DNA of 64,000 nucleotides. Source: Acanthochromis polyacanthus (lineage: Eukaryota; Chordata; Actinopteri; Pomacentridae). Location of the stretch: contig NC_067118.1 in assembly GCF_021347895.1 (NCBI RefSeq), positions 39,111,755 to 39,175,754 on the forward strand, in the 5' to 3' direction. Position numbers and translations under genes: made by a program. This document shows, piece after piece, positions 26,304-38,125 of this stretch (positions are counted from its first letter, which is position 1; each line of letters starts with the position of its first letter). The notes below the pieces were generated by a model, which searched no databases, had not been told where the DNA came from, and worked only from the letters and a program-made list of their open reading frames with translations.

Positions 26304-27982
26304 AATGAGAGCTTTGATTTTTTTAAAGTGCATTCTGTTGCCAGTACTTTTAGAATTAATATGAAGGCAACGTTTTGAATAGAAAACTTGCAACAAAGAA
26401 TTTGTGTTTTACTGCACTGCTACTTGATTAGAACACTTCCTACACCACTGCTTTATACTTTTGTTCGACATTTCAAAGGAAACATTTGCAGATTTACGGT
26501 CTTTTTACAAGAATAAAAGCTCATATGATCATCTTATAAAAACCACATAATTTTCTGTTCAGTCCACCTAAACCAACATATGATGTTGTACGTAACAATA
26601 AGAAGACAGAAACCACTCTGCATGGTGTACATTTTATTTTTCTGCTTCCTCTCTAGCTTTGTGGAGAACAGGAGGATCCTGCTGGCCTTGAATCCCACAC
26701 CACAACACCCCACCTCTTAGAACCTGCTGCCATTTTGACCAACTGTAATGTTCATTCTCTGCATGTGTCTGTATCGGTTTATCTGTGCGTGTGTGTGTGT
26801 GTTTGTGTTGCTGCCTGCTGAGCGTTTGAGGCTCAGGCTGCAGCTCCCATGCTTCTAATGATATCCCGCTCTCACATTCCTGCCATAGCCGATCTGGATT
26901 CCCTCTTGTCTGCACCAGTGGATCGGCCCTCGGTGCGGCCACTGGATCGGCCCGAACATTCCTCACTCACTCCCAACACACTCGCATATAAACGCCCCGA
27001 GGAGGCCTCTGCTGACGCCTACCACAAACCTCACACACACACCGCCTCCCACACTCGCTCTCCCTTCTGTCTCTATTGTCTTGAGTTTTATTTCAAGGGA
27101 GCAGCCTGTAGCCAGAGTCGTAGGAACTCTTTGTTCAATAAAGCATGCCAGGTTCAGTTCCTTGTTGGCGGAGGACAGACAATGCAAAGCTCACATGCTA
27201 GACTTCCAGGCTCCTCTTTAATGTGTTGTCATAAAGCATGCAGCTGGCAGGGATTTAACATTCGGTGGGACTCTGTGCTGCTGCTGCACACTGAGCCCTG
27301 GGTATTGCCCTTCCAACTGTCCTCGTACATGTTTCTTAACGGCAGCGTCTGTGCAGTGTCAGAGTCACACAGACCTGGCATTTCAGCTCCTTCACAGCCG
27401 TTCGCTCAGTGGAAAATCTGAAGAAACAAGGAGACGGCTGTGGATGCAGTCTACAAAAACATGTCCTTCACTGTCATCTGAAAATACGGGGACAGCAGAG
27501 GAATCCTGGTTTTTGCAGGCTTCAGGTTGGGACTGATTTATTTCCCAGGGTGAATTTAAGGAACAGTCTGCATACTGCCGTGTGGCTAACCCTAACCCCT
27601 TCAATGTGCAGACATGTGGCTTTCATAACCCCGCACAACTTGAAAACAGATTTGTTTTAGCTTAGCATTTGCAAACAAATTCTTTTAATCCCTAAACCAG
27701 AAAGTGCATAATAAATCTCACGCTGCTTTGACTCCTTGTGCAGGCCTGAGCATGCATCCTTTTAATCAGGAATTACGTAATTTGACAGCTGAAAGTCGTC
27801 TGAGCGCAGCTTTTATCAACTGTTTCTAGTCAGCTAACATCATGTTGTTACAATCTGGCCTCTGACATTCAACTGAAAGAGTAAAATTACAACCTTTCTA
27901 ATTTGAAAACAACATTATAGTCACATGGTTTGTGTATTTTAACTTGATTTGACATGGATAATAACGCTACTATACAACTGAG
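26304..27982. other. Intergenic; one long open frame of unknown status
   Basis: Contains a GT run near 26790, a twice-occurring TGGATCGGCCC near 26920-26953, and a 190-codon ATG ORF (26849-27421, +) with no recognisable domain, signal peptide or membrane pattern. Treated as noncoding unless transcript evidence exists. Confidence 0.5.
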
Positions 27983-28330
27983 TTAACCCTCGTATCGTCC
28001 TGTGGGTCAAATTGACCCGTTTTAAAGTTTGAAAATGTGTGTGTGTGTGGGGGGGGGGGGAATAGATTTTTACAGTAAAAATTCTGATTTCCATATTTTC
28101 AACATTTTTGGGAAATCTTTAATCATTTTTGATGTAAAAAAAAATGTAAGGATTTATTTGGAAGATTTTTATTCATTTTTTGAAAATATTTGTTTTTTTT
28201 TTCAAAATAAAACTCTTAAGGGCAACTTTTAAGGAATTATTGGAATTTTCTTCCTGAAGGTTTTGCAAATTTTCAGAAATTTGAGGAATATTTTTGCTGA
28301 ATTTTTGGATTTTTTTCGGATAAGGAAAAT
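27983..28330 (+). mobile_element. piggyBac-like MITE, copy 5 (internally deleted, right end lost)
   Basis: Left end TTAACCCTCGTATCGTCCTG, then a GT run and a G10 tract not seen in the other copies. The hairpin region is deleted around 28138. Similarity continues to the GGATTTTTTTCGGATAAGG segment but the terminal GGGTTAA is missing. Confidence 0.75.
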
Positions 28331-29296
28331 AACATTTTTTGGTTAATTTTTGAGGTGAATTTAAAGGATTGTATTGTTGAAAAATAAAAGATGAAGAGAG
28401 TTGATAAAGAATAATAGCATATTCTTATATATGGTGTTTATTTATAATATATAACATAATATGTACAATATAATGCATATCAGATGTGAAATGCTGAACC
28501 TGCTTGCTTGTTGTGTGCTATAATGTGTGTTGCATGTGTTGTTTTGTGTTGTTTGGTCTTTTTGTCTTGTCTTGTTTTGTAGTTGCAATTGTGGGTCTTG
28601 GTTTTGTTGATGTGGGAAGACTACTTCGTGTATTTTGGGAAATCTTAGTAAAATCTCACATAAAAAAGGGAAATGCAAGACTACAGCCATGTAAGTGTGT
28701 GCACTTTGTGGTAAAATGTTAATATGCTGATATTACAGAGTCTGTTCACCATCATAGTTTCCTTCTTAGCTAATTACCAATAAATACTATATGTTGTTCA
28801 ACTTCCTCAGAGCTAAATCACAGTCAGCACATCAGAATTAACACCATGATCAATCTCATAATCAGACACAGGAAGCTCTCAGTCTGTCCAGAAATGGGTC
28901 GCATGCAGTCTTTTCTATCAGTTTTATTGACTCTATCCAACTTCCTGCCATCAAAGCGGATGCAGCCCAGAGAACTAAAGGTTGTTAAATTTGATGGGAA
29001 GCATTTTTTCCCCCCAACCTTGTGTTTATGAGCAGAACTCGTAGACGAATCCCTCTGTCCTGAGAGCTTCCTGTTTGCTAGAATTACATTTATAGACGAT
29101 TGTCTGTCTGCTGTTTGAGCCAGACGACTGCTGGGATGCAGCAGACCAAAGCTCCACTTTTCAACATACAGTATGCAACAAAAATGTATGCAATATTATA
29201 AAAATGTCAAATGATTCATTACTGTATGACCTCTCAATTTTTAATTTTAACCATATGTGTATTTCTATTTCAGTTAAGTACAGTTTAGATTTACTA
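28331..29296. other. Intergenic, AT-rich, nothing recognised
   Basis: Low-complexity T/G-rich part at 28500-28580. Otherwise unremarkable unique sequence. Confidence 0.6.
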
Positions 29297-29761
29297 CAAA
29301 ACCCTTATGTCAAAATTGACCCATTTTAAAGTTTGAAAATGTGGAAAAAAATATTTGCACAGTGAAACTTCTGATGTCCACATTTTCAACATTTTGGGAA
29401 ATTTCTGAACATTATGTGCTTGGAAAAACAAACAAACGTTTAAAAAATGTTTCTTTAGAACATTCATGTGAAATTCGCTTTTTGGTTGATTTTTTTGGGA
29501 ATGTTCTTAAAGAAAATAGAATTTTTTACTGATATATGTGTAATCACTTTAGATATTTGTTGGAAATTTTTTACTAATTTTTTGAAAATGTCTACAAGAA
29601 GGATTTTTTTAAAAATACAACTTTTAAGGGAAACTTTTTAATGAAATTATTGGAATTTTCTTCCTGAAGGTTTTGCAAATTTTCAGAAATTTGGGGAAAT
29701 TTCTTGCTGAATTTTGGGATTTTCTTTTTTTCAGACAGGGAAACAGGAGCAGGAGGGTTAA
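29297..29761 (+). mobile_element. piggyBac-like MITE, copy 6 (degraded left end)
   Basis: The left terminus is eroded (ACCCTTATGTCAAAATTGAC) and the right end GCAGGAGGGTTAA is preserved. The left arm of the inner hairpin is largely deleted. It lies just before a Tc1-like relic. Confidence 0.75.
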
Positions 29762-29829
29762 AAAAATAAAGAGTCCACACTATGAACTGGATGCAGCAAA
29801 AATCAGTATACCTTTAATTACTGAGATTC

Positions 29830-30700
29830 AAAACCTATATTGTTGATCTGTTTTTAAGTACTTTGCATGTCCACCTTTATTTTTGCATGATACCAGTGTT
29901 GCACAAATTTCTCAAGAAATGTTCTGTCATCCAGTGGAGATTATTTATGAATCAGTTTTTTGCTGGAGGGGTTGAGTTGCTCGGCCTTTCTCTTTCAAAT
30001 ACATCAAAGGTTTTGTATTGGATTCAGATCAGGCAGCATGCTTGGTCAGGTCATGGTTTTCACCATTATGTTGCTGGAATATTCCTTTTCTGTCAAGCTG
30101 CAGACTGTGAGTCATCTTGTCGGCCGGCATTTTGATGTTTTCAAAGGTGTTCATGGTGCTGTTAATAAATCATCTCCCCACCACGCTTTGGCTCTCATGC
30201 AGCCCCACTTCCATCTCTGTGCTTTACTGTCAGGACCGTGCGTTCTCTGTGGTCGTCCTGGACAGGTTCACGACAAACAAGCTGGATTCCATCTGAGCCA
30301 AACAAATGCATCTTGTTCAACTGATCCCAACACTCATCAGGAACACTCTGCGTGTTCTTTGGCAAAGTTTCATTTTGCAGTTTTGCACTCAGAGCTAGCA
30401 ATGCTTTGTTGTTCCAGAGGCTGATGCTGTGAAACGCCCTCCACACTGTCTGAGCTGTCACACAAACTCTGATTCCTACTGATAAACCTTTGCCAAGTCC
30501 AAAGAACTTGCCTGTCTGCTTTTTAGAGCTTTACTGTGGAAGCAGTGCACTGTCACTGTCTTAACTTCAGGTGGACGGCCGCTGCAGCTCTGATTAGTAG
30601 AATTACTGCTTGATTATGCCAGCTGATTATTGCTGCAGCTGTTTCCACTGATTTATATGTAGTTGCAGATCTTTCTTGTATCCTTTTCCATCTTTTTGAA
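29830..30700 (-). pseudogene. Tc1-like transposase relic
   Basis: On the minus strand the reading LNKMHLFGSDGIQLVCREP then LTVKHRDGSGAA (30195-30340) matches the Tc1 segment between the first and second catalytic Asp. Upstream in transcription direction (about 30560-30610) an SGRPPEV-like AT-hook/GRPR motif follows an HTH-like part. Many stops; dead copy. It lies directly next to MITE copy 6. Confidence 0.75.
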
Positions 30701-31696
30701 ATCTCACAGTCAGATGTTTACATTTCTTTTCCATGTGGAGCCATGATGTAAACATGAACATAGACACGGCCCATAGGTCCAAAGCTGTTCACAGATTATT
30801 TTATAACCACATTCTTGCATTTAGGAGGTTAGGATTTCTACTCTAGGGCTTGTGTTATAAATAAAGCCTTCCTAATGTGTTTGTTTCTGATTGTTCATAA
30901 GGTGAAACACTCTACCAGTCAGCCTAGAAATGATGCAGTGATTGGGAGGTGATGCAAGCTTTAACCATGTGACATTTAAGTGAGATTGCAGAGAGCTGTG
31001 ATGTATGATGTATGTATAATGCAGGAGGTGGGATATGTCAGGCAGGGAGAGAACAGACAGTTCTTGAAGTTAATGTCTTAGAGGCAGGAAAAATGGCAGC
31101 GTGAGGACGTGAGCAGCTTTGACAGGGGTGAAATTATGAGAATGTGGTTGATTGTTAGTGGACACTGCTGACTGCATTAAACGAAGAAAATGGTGGAGCT
31201 GCTTACAGCGAGACTAAAAATAAAACGGAGCGCAAATGGTGCTCCAGGAATATCTACGAAAACAAAACAAGAGCAGTGAAACCTTTGGGGAACCATTTGG
31301 TCTGGTGTGCACGACGTTTACCTTTAGAAGAAAATGGGGAAATGTCTTTTTCTAATCTCAGCTACAAAACCACTGCTGAGTTACACGTACGATGAATTTT
31401 TGATGGTGAATTTAACATGCAGCATTAATAAAATGTCTGCTGCTGCACAGACGGTGGGTTTCTGGGTTTAAGTCACTATATTATCTGCAGCATGGAGGTT
31501 CCTGTCCCTCACATAAGAGGAGCTTCTTGTTATTATTTTTTCTTTGTGGTCTGAGCAGAGCGGCAGCAACATGGTGGCCGGTCACCTGAGTGTGCTTCCC
31601 CTGGAGGAAGGTTTATCATTGTCATTACGGTCCCTGCAGTGCTGAGCTCGGTGTATGATGAGCTCAGACTGTAGATACATGCTCCTTATTCTCATT
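30701..31696. other. Intergenic, nothing firm
   Basis: Mixed unique sequence. A part near 31555-31690 (CAACATGGTGGCCGGTCACC) is GC-richer and could be regulatory. Confidence 0.5.
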
Positions 31697-31830
31697 AGGG
31701 CCGTAACTAATGATTATTTTCATTATTGATTAAACATTTAGTCTTAAAATAAAGAGCAAAGCAGCAAATCCTCAGTTGGAGCCAGTTAATGTTCAACACT
31801 TTTCTTGACAGATCACTCTCTAAATTAAAT
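31697..31830. mobile_element. hAT MITE relic (TAGGGC..AACTAA..GATTATTTT type)
   Basis: Starts TTAGGGCCGTAACTAATGAT followed by TATTTTCATTATTGATTAA, the left end of a hAT-type MITE common in fish. The following CAAATCCTCAGTTGGAGCC is also typical of its interior. No right end found. Confidence 0.6.
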
Positions 31831-32029
31831 CACTGGTGTGTTTAAGCAGAATGAGAAACTGCAGTAGACTCAAAATTACTGCAGTTATTTATAGGACACA
31901 ATATTTTAATAAGCTCCCAGTGAATCCATCATTTTCCTATCGATCACGTGTTAGCTGTTTCCTTCCGATTTATTTAATTTGCTAACTGAATTTCAAGCGC
32001 AGCAGATTTGATTTGGGGATGAAATGTCA

Positions 32030-32960
32030 CCGTCATTAACTGGCTGACCTAAAATGCTGCAGGTCAGCAGCTTCGCATAGCCTCCCATCATGCAGATAAC
32101 CCGGGCCCGACCCTGGCCTGTCTCACTTGCTGTGGTGGCTTTATAAAGGCTTCCTGTCTTGGGGTAGCAACAGCGCCAAAGCTAAATAAATCACAGGCAG
32201 TAAATGGCTTCTACTCCTCAGCAATTTCCTCAGCTATCATCAGTCTGTGGAACAGGACTGATAGTGTGCTGTCAGTCGCCTGCTACCTCCGAGTCGCCCG
32301 GCGCTCTCTTCCCCTGCAGTGTGGCGACCGGTTAGCCTCGCCCCCTGCTATTCTAAGGACTACAAGTAGAAGCAAAAGGTGGTCCGAGGGCCAAATCAGG
32401 GGCTCTGAGGTGCAACCGGGGCCGCCGTGGTGTGTCGTAGGGACAGAGAGCACCCTGACCTTGTGTTCGTGCAATGGCCGTCCGTGTGATCGATGGCGTT
32501 GCCGGAGGTTTCACCCGCCGCGCCGTGGAGCTGTCCACTTGCCCTGACACAGATGGATTTGCCTTTGTTTTTCCCCCTCACCTCTGCTGTGTAATTAATC
32601 TTCAGCGCAGGTCCACGGGAAGGAAAGTGTGCGCTGCCACTGTGGGCCGCCTGGCAGATAAACTCACCGGCGGGCGGCTTTCAAGGCCCCGAGGACAAGC
32701 GCCACCAAGGAGACGGCAGAAGAAGATGTTTAAATGCATTCTGCCCTGGGCCCTCCTGGCTCACCTTGGCCTTCAGAGGAAGAGGCGGCGAGCACAATAT
32801 TTGTCCCTGCTCCAGAGTACAATTTATCTTGGATGAAAATAGCATCTCGGAGAAGATTCAGCAGTAATAGACCATCTCCAGCACCTCACCGCCATCACAT
32901 ATTTTACTCTGAGGCCTGGTTTCTTTCTGCCTCTTGCTTCACCCGCGCCACACGTTTTCT
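32030..32960. promoter_or_regulatory. Candidate conserved noncoding block
   Basis: About 0.9 kb of distinctly GC-richer sequence in an AT-rich desert, with TAAATAAATCACAGGCAG, GTGTAATTAATCTTCAGC and GCAGATAAACTCACC (homeodomain- and GATA/FOX-like words). Short ORFs on both strands have no domain. Composition and motif density resemble vertebrate developmental enhancers near RERE. Not tested for conservation. Confidence 0.3.
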
Positions 32961-35900
32961 GCTCCATTTCACAGGATAATAAGGCTGTGAGCTAAAATGG
33001 CTTAAAGCAAATGGACATATCTGTGCGGCAATTTTTTATGTTCCATTTGAATGTATAAGTGCGAAGGCTGCAAATTGGCCACGTTACACTGATAAAGTCT
33101 TTCAAGGGATGCAAACAGACAGCTGCGCTTTATGCTCAAACATAAAGAAAAATATAATATATAATCTCAATAATGCATTTTGTCTCCGCATCTAAATTAT
33201 GAATATTGTCATTTTTTCTTGTTTATAGTGCATAATTTGATGTTTACCTCTTATGTGTAGCATCTAATTTTGTATTTTTATAACTTATTTATGATTGGTT
33301 GTAATAAAAGCCTGCATTAATGAGTAATTTGTCCATTTGCAGGCTGGTATGTCTGTTTTAACCACAGATTACCACAGGTATATAGTCGCTTTACAGATAA
33401 TGTGGATTTATGAGAGATCCAGGCTCAGTATCTGACCTGGTAACACAGTAGTATGAACACTAAGGGGGTCAGCGTGCCACATATGCACTGCAGCTGTTAG
33501 TCTGACTGTATTATAAAACTGCATGTAATTGTTTAGTTAATATCTCTATGATGACACAAATTAACGCTGCATCTTCAGAGCATTGTGATCCAGCCGGTGT
33601 TTGTGATTTCTGAGTCTAAAACCCTCCTCCGGGTGCAGTAGTGGGCGCCTAATCAGAGGATGCGGTTAATCCCTGGGCTGTGGAGCTTTTCACCAGCTGA
33701 GAGCAGTGAGGTTATGGACAAACTGAAGCCCCCTGGAGATGGAGGTGTGCAGCAAATCCAGGCAGATCACTGAGCCTCGAAATGAGCCGCACAGAGACAA
33801 AACAGACGAGGTGTACTGTACCTTTTTTTTGAGAGAGAGGAAAGTCCTCATAAAGCTGTTTTTAATGCCGTGCAGAGGGACAGGTCAGTTTAATGAGGTG
33901 ATGTGAAGCTTGGAAATGAATAGTGTTGTGATATCCTGCAGCACAGCAAATAGAAGCACTGGGAGCCATTGAGCTCCGCAGCCTGAGGCACAGGACTGCA
34001 GAGCAAACAGGCAGAGTGTTAGTTCACTAAATGAAGCTGAATAGATGCTGGGTAATCACCACACTGATCATAAATTTTCCTTTAAAGGCACCTTGTAGAA
34101 TAGACTGACTGCATTTCCTTTCATTTCCACTTTCCAGATAGGCATCCTAAGATCCAAACCCATGACAGAGTTTCTGTTTTAATGATCAGAATTAAAGCAA
34201 ATTTGATGTGGCTTTAGATGAGCAGTTTTCTCTTGCAAACAGAGCAAACACATCGAGCGGGACGCACACCGCTCATCCCCGATTATCTATTTCCATGTTG
34301 AACATTTTTGTGGAGCAGCCCCTAGGGTTATGGTGGAACAGTGCACGGCTTAGTGGAGCCCTCCTCCCTCGCTGTGCACCCTCCACTCCGGTGGCTGGCT
34401 GCAGATTTAATGGGCTTAGCAGCTGTTGAGGAAAAGCAGTGAGGGCTTGTGGCATATGCTCTGGTTAGAACAAAGAGCAGCGAGCACACCACACGAGCTA
34501 CAACCGCCTGAGCTGAACGCAGGGCTGCCACAGGGGCTGCAGTCAGCCATTAAACTGTTTTACAGCTTGTGCTCGTTCACTTTATTTGATTGGCTTTTTT
34601 GTTAACGCTCTGTTCTGGGTTTGGTTTCCTATTATGAGTGTTTTTGATCATTTTTCTACAAAAGAGAGATGTTGCTTTTAGATGTTTGGGGTGCTTATTT
34701 GCTTGCAAAGCCGCGTTTACTTTCTTTTCACTGTACCAGGCTGTACAGTGAGTGTTAATTCATGAAGCAAAAGCAGAGGAGGGTGTATTTCAAAGGTTCT
34801 TTAAAGGCACTTGACAAGGCCGCCCTCTTCAGGGAGCGCTGTAACCCCTCCAACACATCTGCTTTCAATGTGCTTCATGATGCCATTTGGATAGAAAGTG
34901 GTGCAGAGTGTCCTCTAGTGGAAAAACCACTTATATGTCTCAATGTGGAAAAGTTTAGAACATGCAGACAGTTTTCTAAATGGTGAGTACACCAAATTAA
35001 CGGCATTAAACTAGAGTTTTACTCATTTTTTTCTATTTTTAAAATCTAAATTAAATTAGCTTTCTTGTTTTTGTTCCCAGGAAGATGAACTCATTAAAAT
35101 GTTCTGCTTTTTATTTGATTTGGCAAAGTGCTCTGACACTGCCAGCAAATATGATCAGATTTTTACCACGAAACTAATTAACTCTAGCAAATATGCCATT
35201 CTTGATTCTCAGGTGCTGATTTTGCTTTGCTTGAATAAGGCGGAAACCGGTTCCTTTTATTATTCAGCTTTTAATATTTCCCACAATATTTCATGTTCAC
35301 ATAAAAATCTTGCAGATGGCACAAATGGCTCTGCTGCACGTATATCAGGCCCCATGCAGTCTGGTTACTCACACAATCACCAGCTGTTCGGGACACACAC
35401 AGGCTGATGTAAGTTTTATTGCAGTTTGCACAGTTACTCTGTGCATACATGAGCTTCAGCAGGCAATATGTGTAAACAGTGATAAGGTTGTGTTTGTGCA
35501 GTGTGTGTGTGTGTTGTGTGTGTTTTGCTGGGTTTCCTAACTGTTAGCAAACACGCTGTGGTGCCATGTTCACCCACTCACTGCTGACAGAAACAGCTCA
35601 GTGACTGTGTGGGAGTGAAGTGTGGCAGGTTTGCTAACTGTCTCTGCTTGTAACAGTACAGTATAAGGTCTCTGCATCAAGAAGCTGCTTCTCGTGTCTT
35701 TGTGTGTGTGCGTCTCCGAGAGTAATATGAATAAAAGTAGGCAGCAGAAGCAGTCTCTTGCATCGCCTGCTTGCCCTCATTAAGGGAGAAAATGTCCTTG
35801 CACTGGCTGCGCTGCAGGGAAGCAGAAATGTTTGAACAAACCAAATGGCTTTCAGTGGAGCAAACTAAAACGGTAAACACTTGACATTGTGACTGAGAGA

Positions 35901-36086
35901 TATGAGAAGGCTGAATGTGAAGGGGAGGAAAGAGAAAATGAGACCGAGCGAGAGGCCACTGGGTGAGCAAAGCCTTATCATGTGTTATCTCCACCAGTGT
36001 TGCTCGTAGGTCTCATCATGGCTGACCTTGTCTTGACTTGGCTGAGTGCAGCCGTCACACTTTGTCTGTGAGGCTCTCGCCCCCAC
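32961..36086. other. Intergenic, mostly unremarkable
   Basis: Unique AT-rich sequence with a few G/C-richer spots (33590-33800 with GGTTAATCCCTGG; 34210-34540) and a GT run at 35501-35523. No gene recognised. Confidence 0.55.
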
Positions 36087-37021
36087 GCTAACCAAGGGAC
36101 TAAGCAACAAACCAAGCAACCAACCAAATAACCAACCGACCGACCAACTATCCCACCAATCAACTGACTGGCTGACTGAACAAACAAACATGAAAAGAAA
36201 GAATGTAACCAACCAACCAAACATTTAATCAGCCAACCAAACAACCAAATAATCAACTGAAGGACTGACTGACTCTCCAAACAACCAGCTGACCAAGCAA
36301 GCAAGGAAGCAACCAAGCAACTAACCACGCATCTAACCAGACAACCAATTAAACAACCAGGCAACCAACCAAATAACCAACTAACCGACCGACTAACTAA
36401 CCAAATGACTGAAAAAACAGCTCACCGACCAGCCGAGCATGAAAAGAAAGAAAGCAACCAACCAACTTTGTAACCAACCAACCGAACAACGAACTGACCG
36501 AGCAAGCAAGCAACCCAGAAACCAATCAATCAAGTGACCAACCAAGCAACCAACCAACTAACCAGCCAAGCAAGTAATGAACCATTCAAACAAGCAAGCG
36601 CCCAACCACCGGCCCGACCGGCTGAACAGCCGATTAACTACCCAACTAAGGAACCATTCAAGCAAGTAAGCAAGCAACCAACAAAACAAAAAGCAAGCGG
36701 AACAAAACAAGAAGGCAACCAACTGACTGAGTGACTGACCAAATAATCGACTAACCAACCAAGAGAGCAACTATGCAATCATTTAAGCAACCGTTCAAGT
36801 AGGCAACCAACCGACCGACCAAACAATAACTGATTGACGAACCAACCAACCAACCAACCAACCAAACAACCAACCATTCAAGCAAGCAAGCAACTAACCA
36901 AAAAAGAAACCAACAAAAAAACAAACAACCGACTCACCAACCAAGAGAGCAACCATCCAATCATTCAAGTAACTGTTCAAGTAACCAACCAGCCAGCCAA
37001 CCGACCAACCGACCAATTGAC
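36087..37021. repeat. Degenerate CCAA/CAAG satellite with higher-order units
   Basis: About 0.94 kb dominated by AACC, CCGA and AAGC tetranucleotides. Longer words recur: ATGAAAAGAAAGAA at ~36190 and ~36439 (about 249 bp apart), AAGAGAGCAA at 36761 and 36943 (182 bp apart), and AACCATTCAA around 36580 and 36652. This shows segmental duplication inside the array. ORFs here are repeat artefacts. Confidence 0.85.
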
Positions 37022-38013
37022 CTTCATAAAACAAGAAGTTCATTTATTGTGCTGCCATATTATATAACATGAAATCGAAAACTGCTTGAAGGTGTTTTGT
37101 GTGGGAATTTGCTGTGTGTGATATGTGTGGGAAGGTGGTGAGAAAAAGTGAAGTAACAGGAATAAAAACTGTAAAGCACATTTAAAATAATGCTATGCTC
37201 TTGTTTTGAATCAGGGACATCACCATAAAATGTAGGTCGTCAGTCGGTTCAATCAATTTCCCTATCACAAGTACTTTTACATTGTCGGTACACTGACCTC
37301 AATCTTCCCCATTAAAGAACTGTAATGACAAGTGAAGAGTCTTAATATTATTACAAAAAAAGGCATTTTTTTGGTGAGTAATAGTGGACAGAGATGGGAA
37401 CATGCAGCAAGAGTCCAGCCAACTAGGGATTCAAAACAAATGATAGCATTTGAAATACATCTGAAGATTTATTTTGTGCTATAATTTACCCACAATCATG
37501 AAAGTTCTCCTGTATTTAGACAATAGGGATACACTTCATCCAGCAACTAGACTGAGCATAAATATGAAAACAGCATGCAAACAGGCTTCTTTTCTGACCT
37601 ACACAGAAAAGTAAAAATTGTGTTTATAGTGAGAAAAGGGTTTAATTTAGCGAAGCATGCATGTGTTGCAAAAGATGTGATTTCTTACTGACTTGTGATT
37701 TCTGATCTATGACTCCACTCTCAGTCTGCCCTTTATCAATTCCAGTATACTTGGTTATTTCATTAGGTCCATTCTGTTATAGAAAAACTGCGTGTTTTAA
37801 AAAGCAAATACCCGTATAACTATTTTTCTACCATATCTGTGCAACATCACTATTTTTCTGCTTAAGAAGGAAGTGTGCAGAAGAGATAATCTGTGCAATA
37901 TTTGTTACATAACTGATATGTGCGGTATTGTTGTTTTGCACATCCAGAGGAATTTTCCCCAATCAATCTCTGGAAATCGACTTATGTTTTCTGTTGATGT
38001 TCCCTTCATGTTT
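37022..38013. other. Intergenic, AT-rich
   Basis: No gene. The last ~200 bp (GTGCAATATTTGTTACA words) may already be the 3' UTR of the LINE tail that follows. Confidence 0.5.
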
Positions 38014-38125
38014 GCACTATCCCCTTTGCTGCTGTAAAACTAGGAATTTCCCCAGTGTGGGATTTAGAAAGGCTTATCTTATCTTATCTCATCTCATCTT
38101 ATCTTATCTCATCTTATCTTATTCC
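38014..38125 (+). mobile_element. LINE 3' tail with (CTTAT/CTCAT)n
   Basis: TTTGCACTATCCC, then GGAATTTCCCCAGTGTGGGA, then a CTTATCTTATCTCATCT tandem tail. This GGAATTTCCCC..TGTGGGA plus short-repeat tail is characteristic of teleost non-LTR retrotransposon 3' ends. 5'-truncated; exact clade not assigned. Confidence 0.65.

Noticed and set aside
35978..36770. ORFs of 60-128 codons on both strands
   Set aside because: Products of the CCAA/CAAG satellite; low-complexity Leu/Val/Trp or Asn/Gln/Thr peptides.
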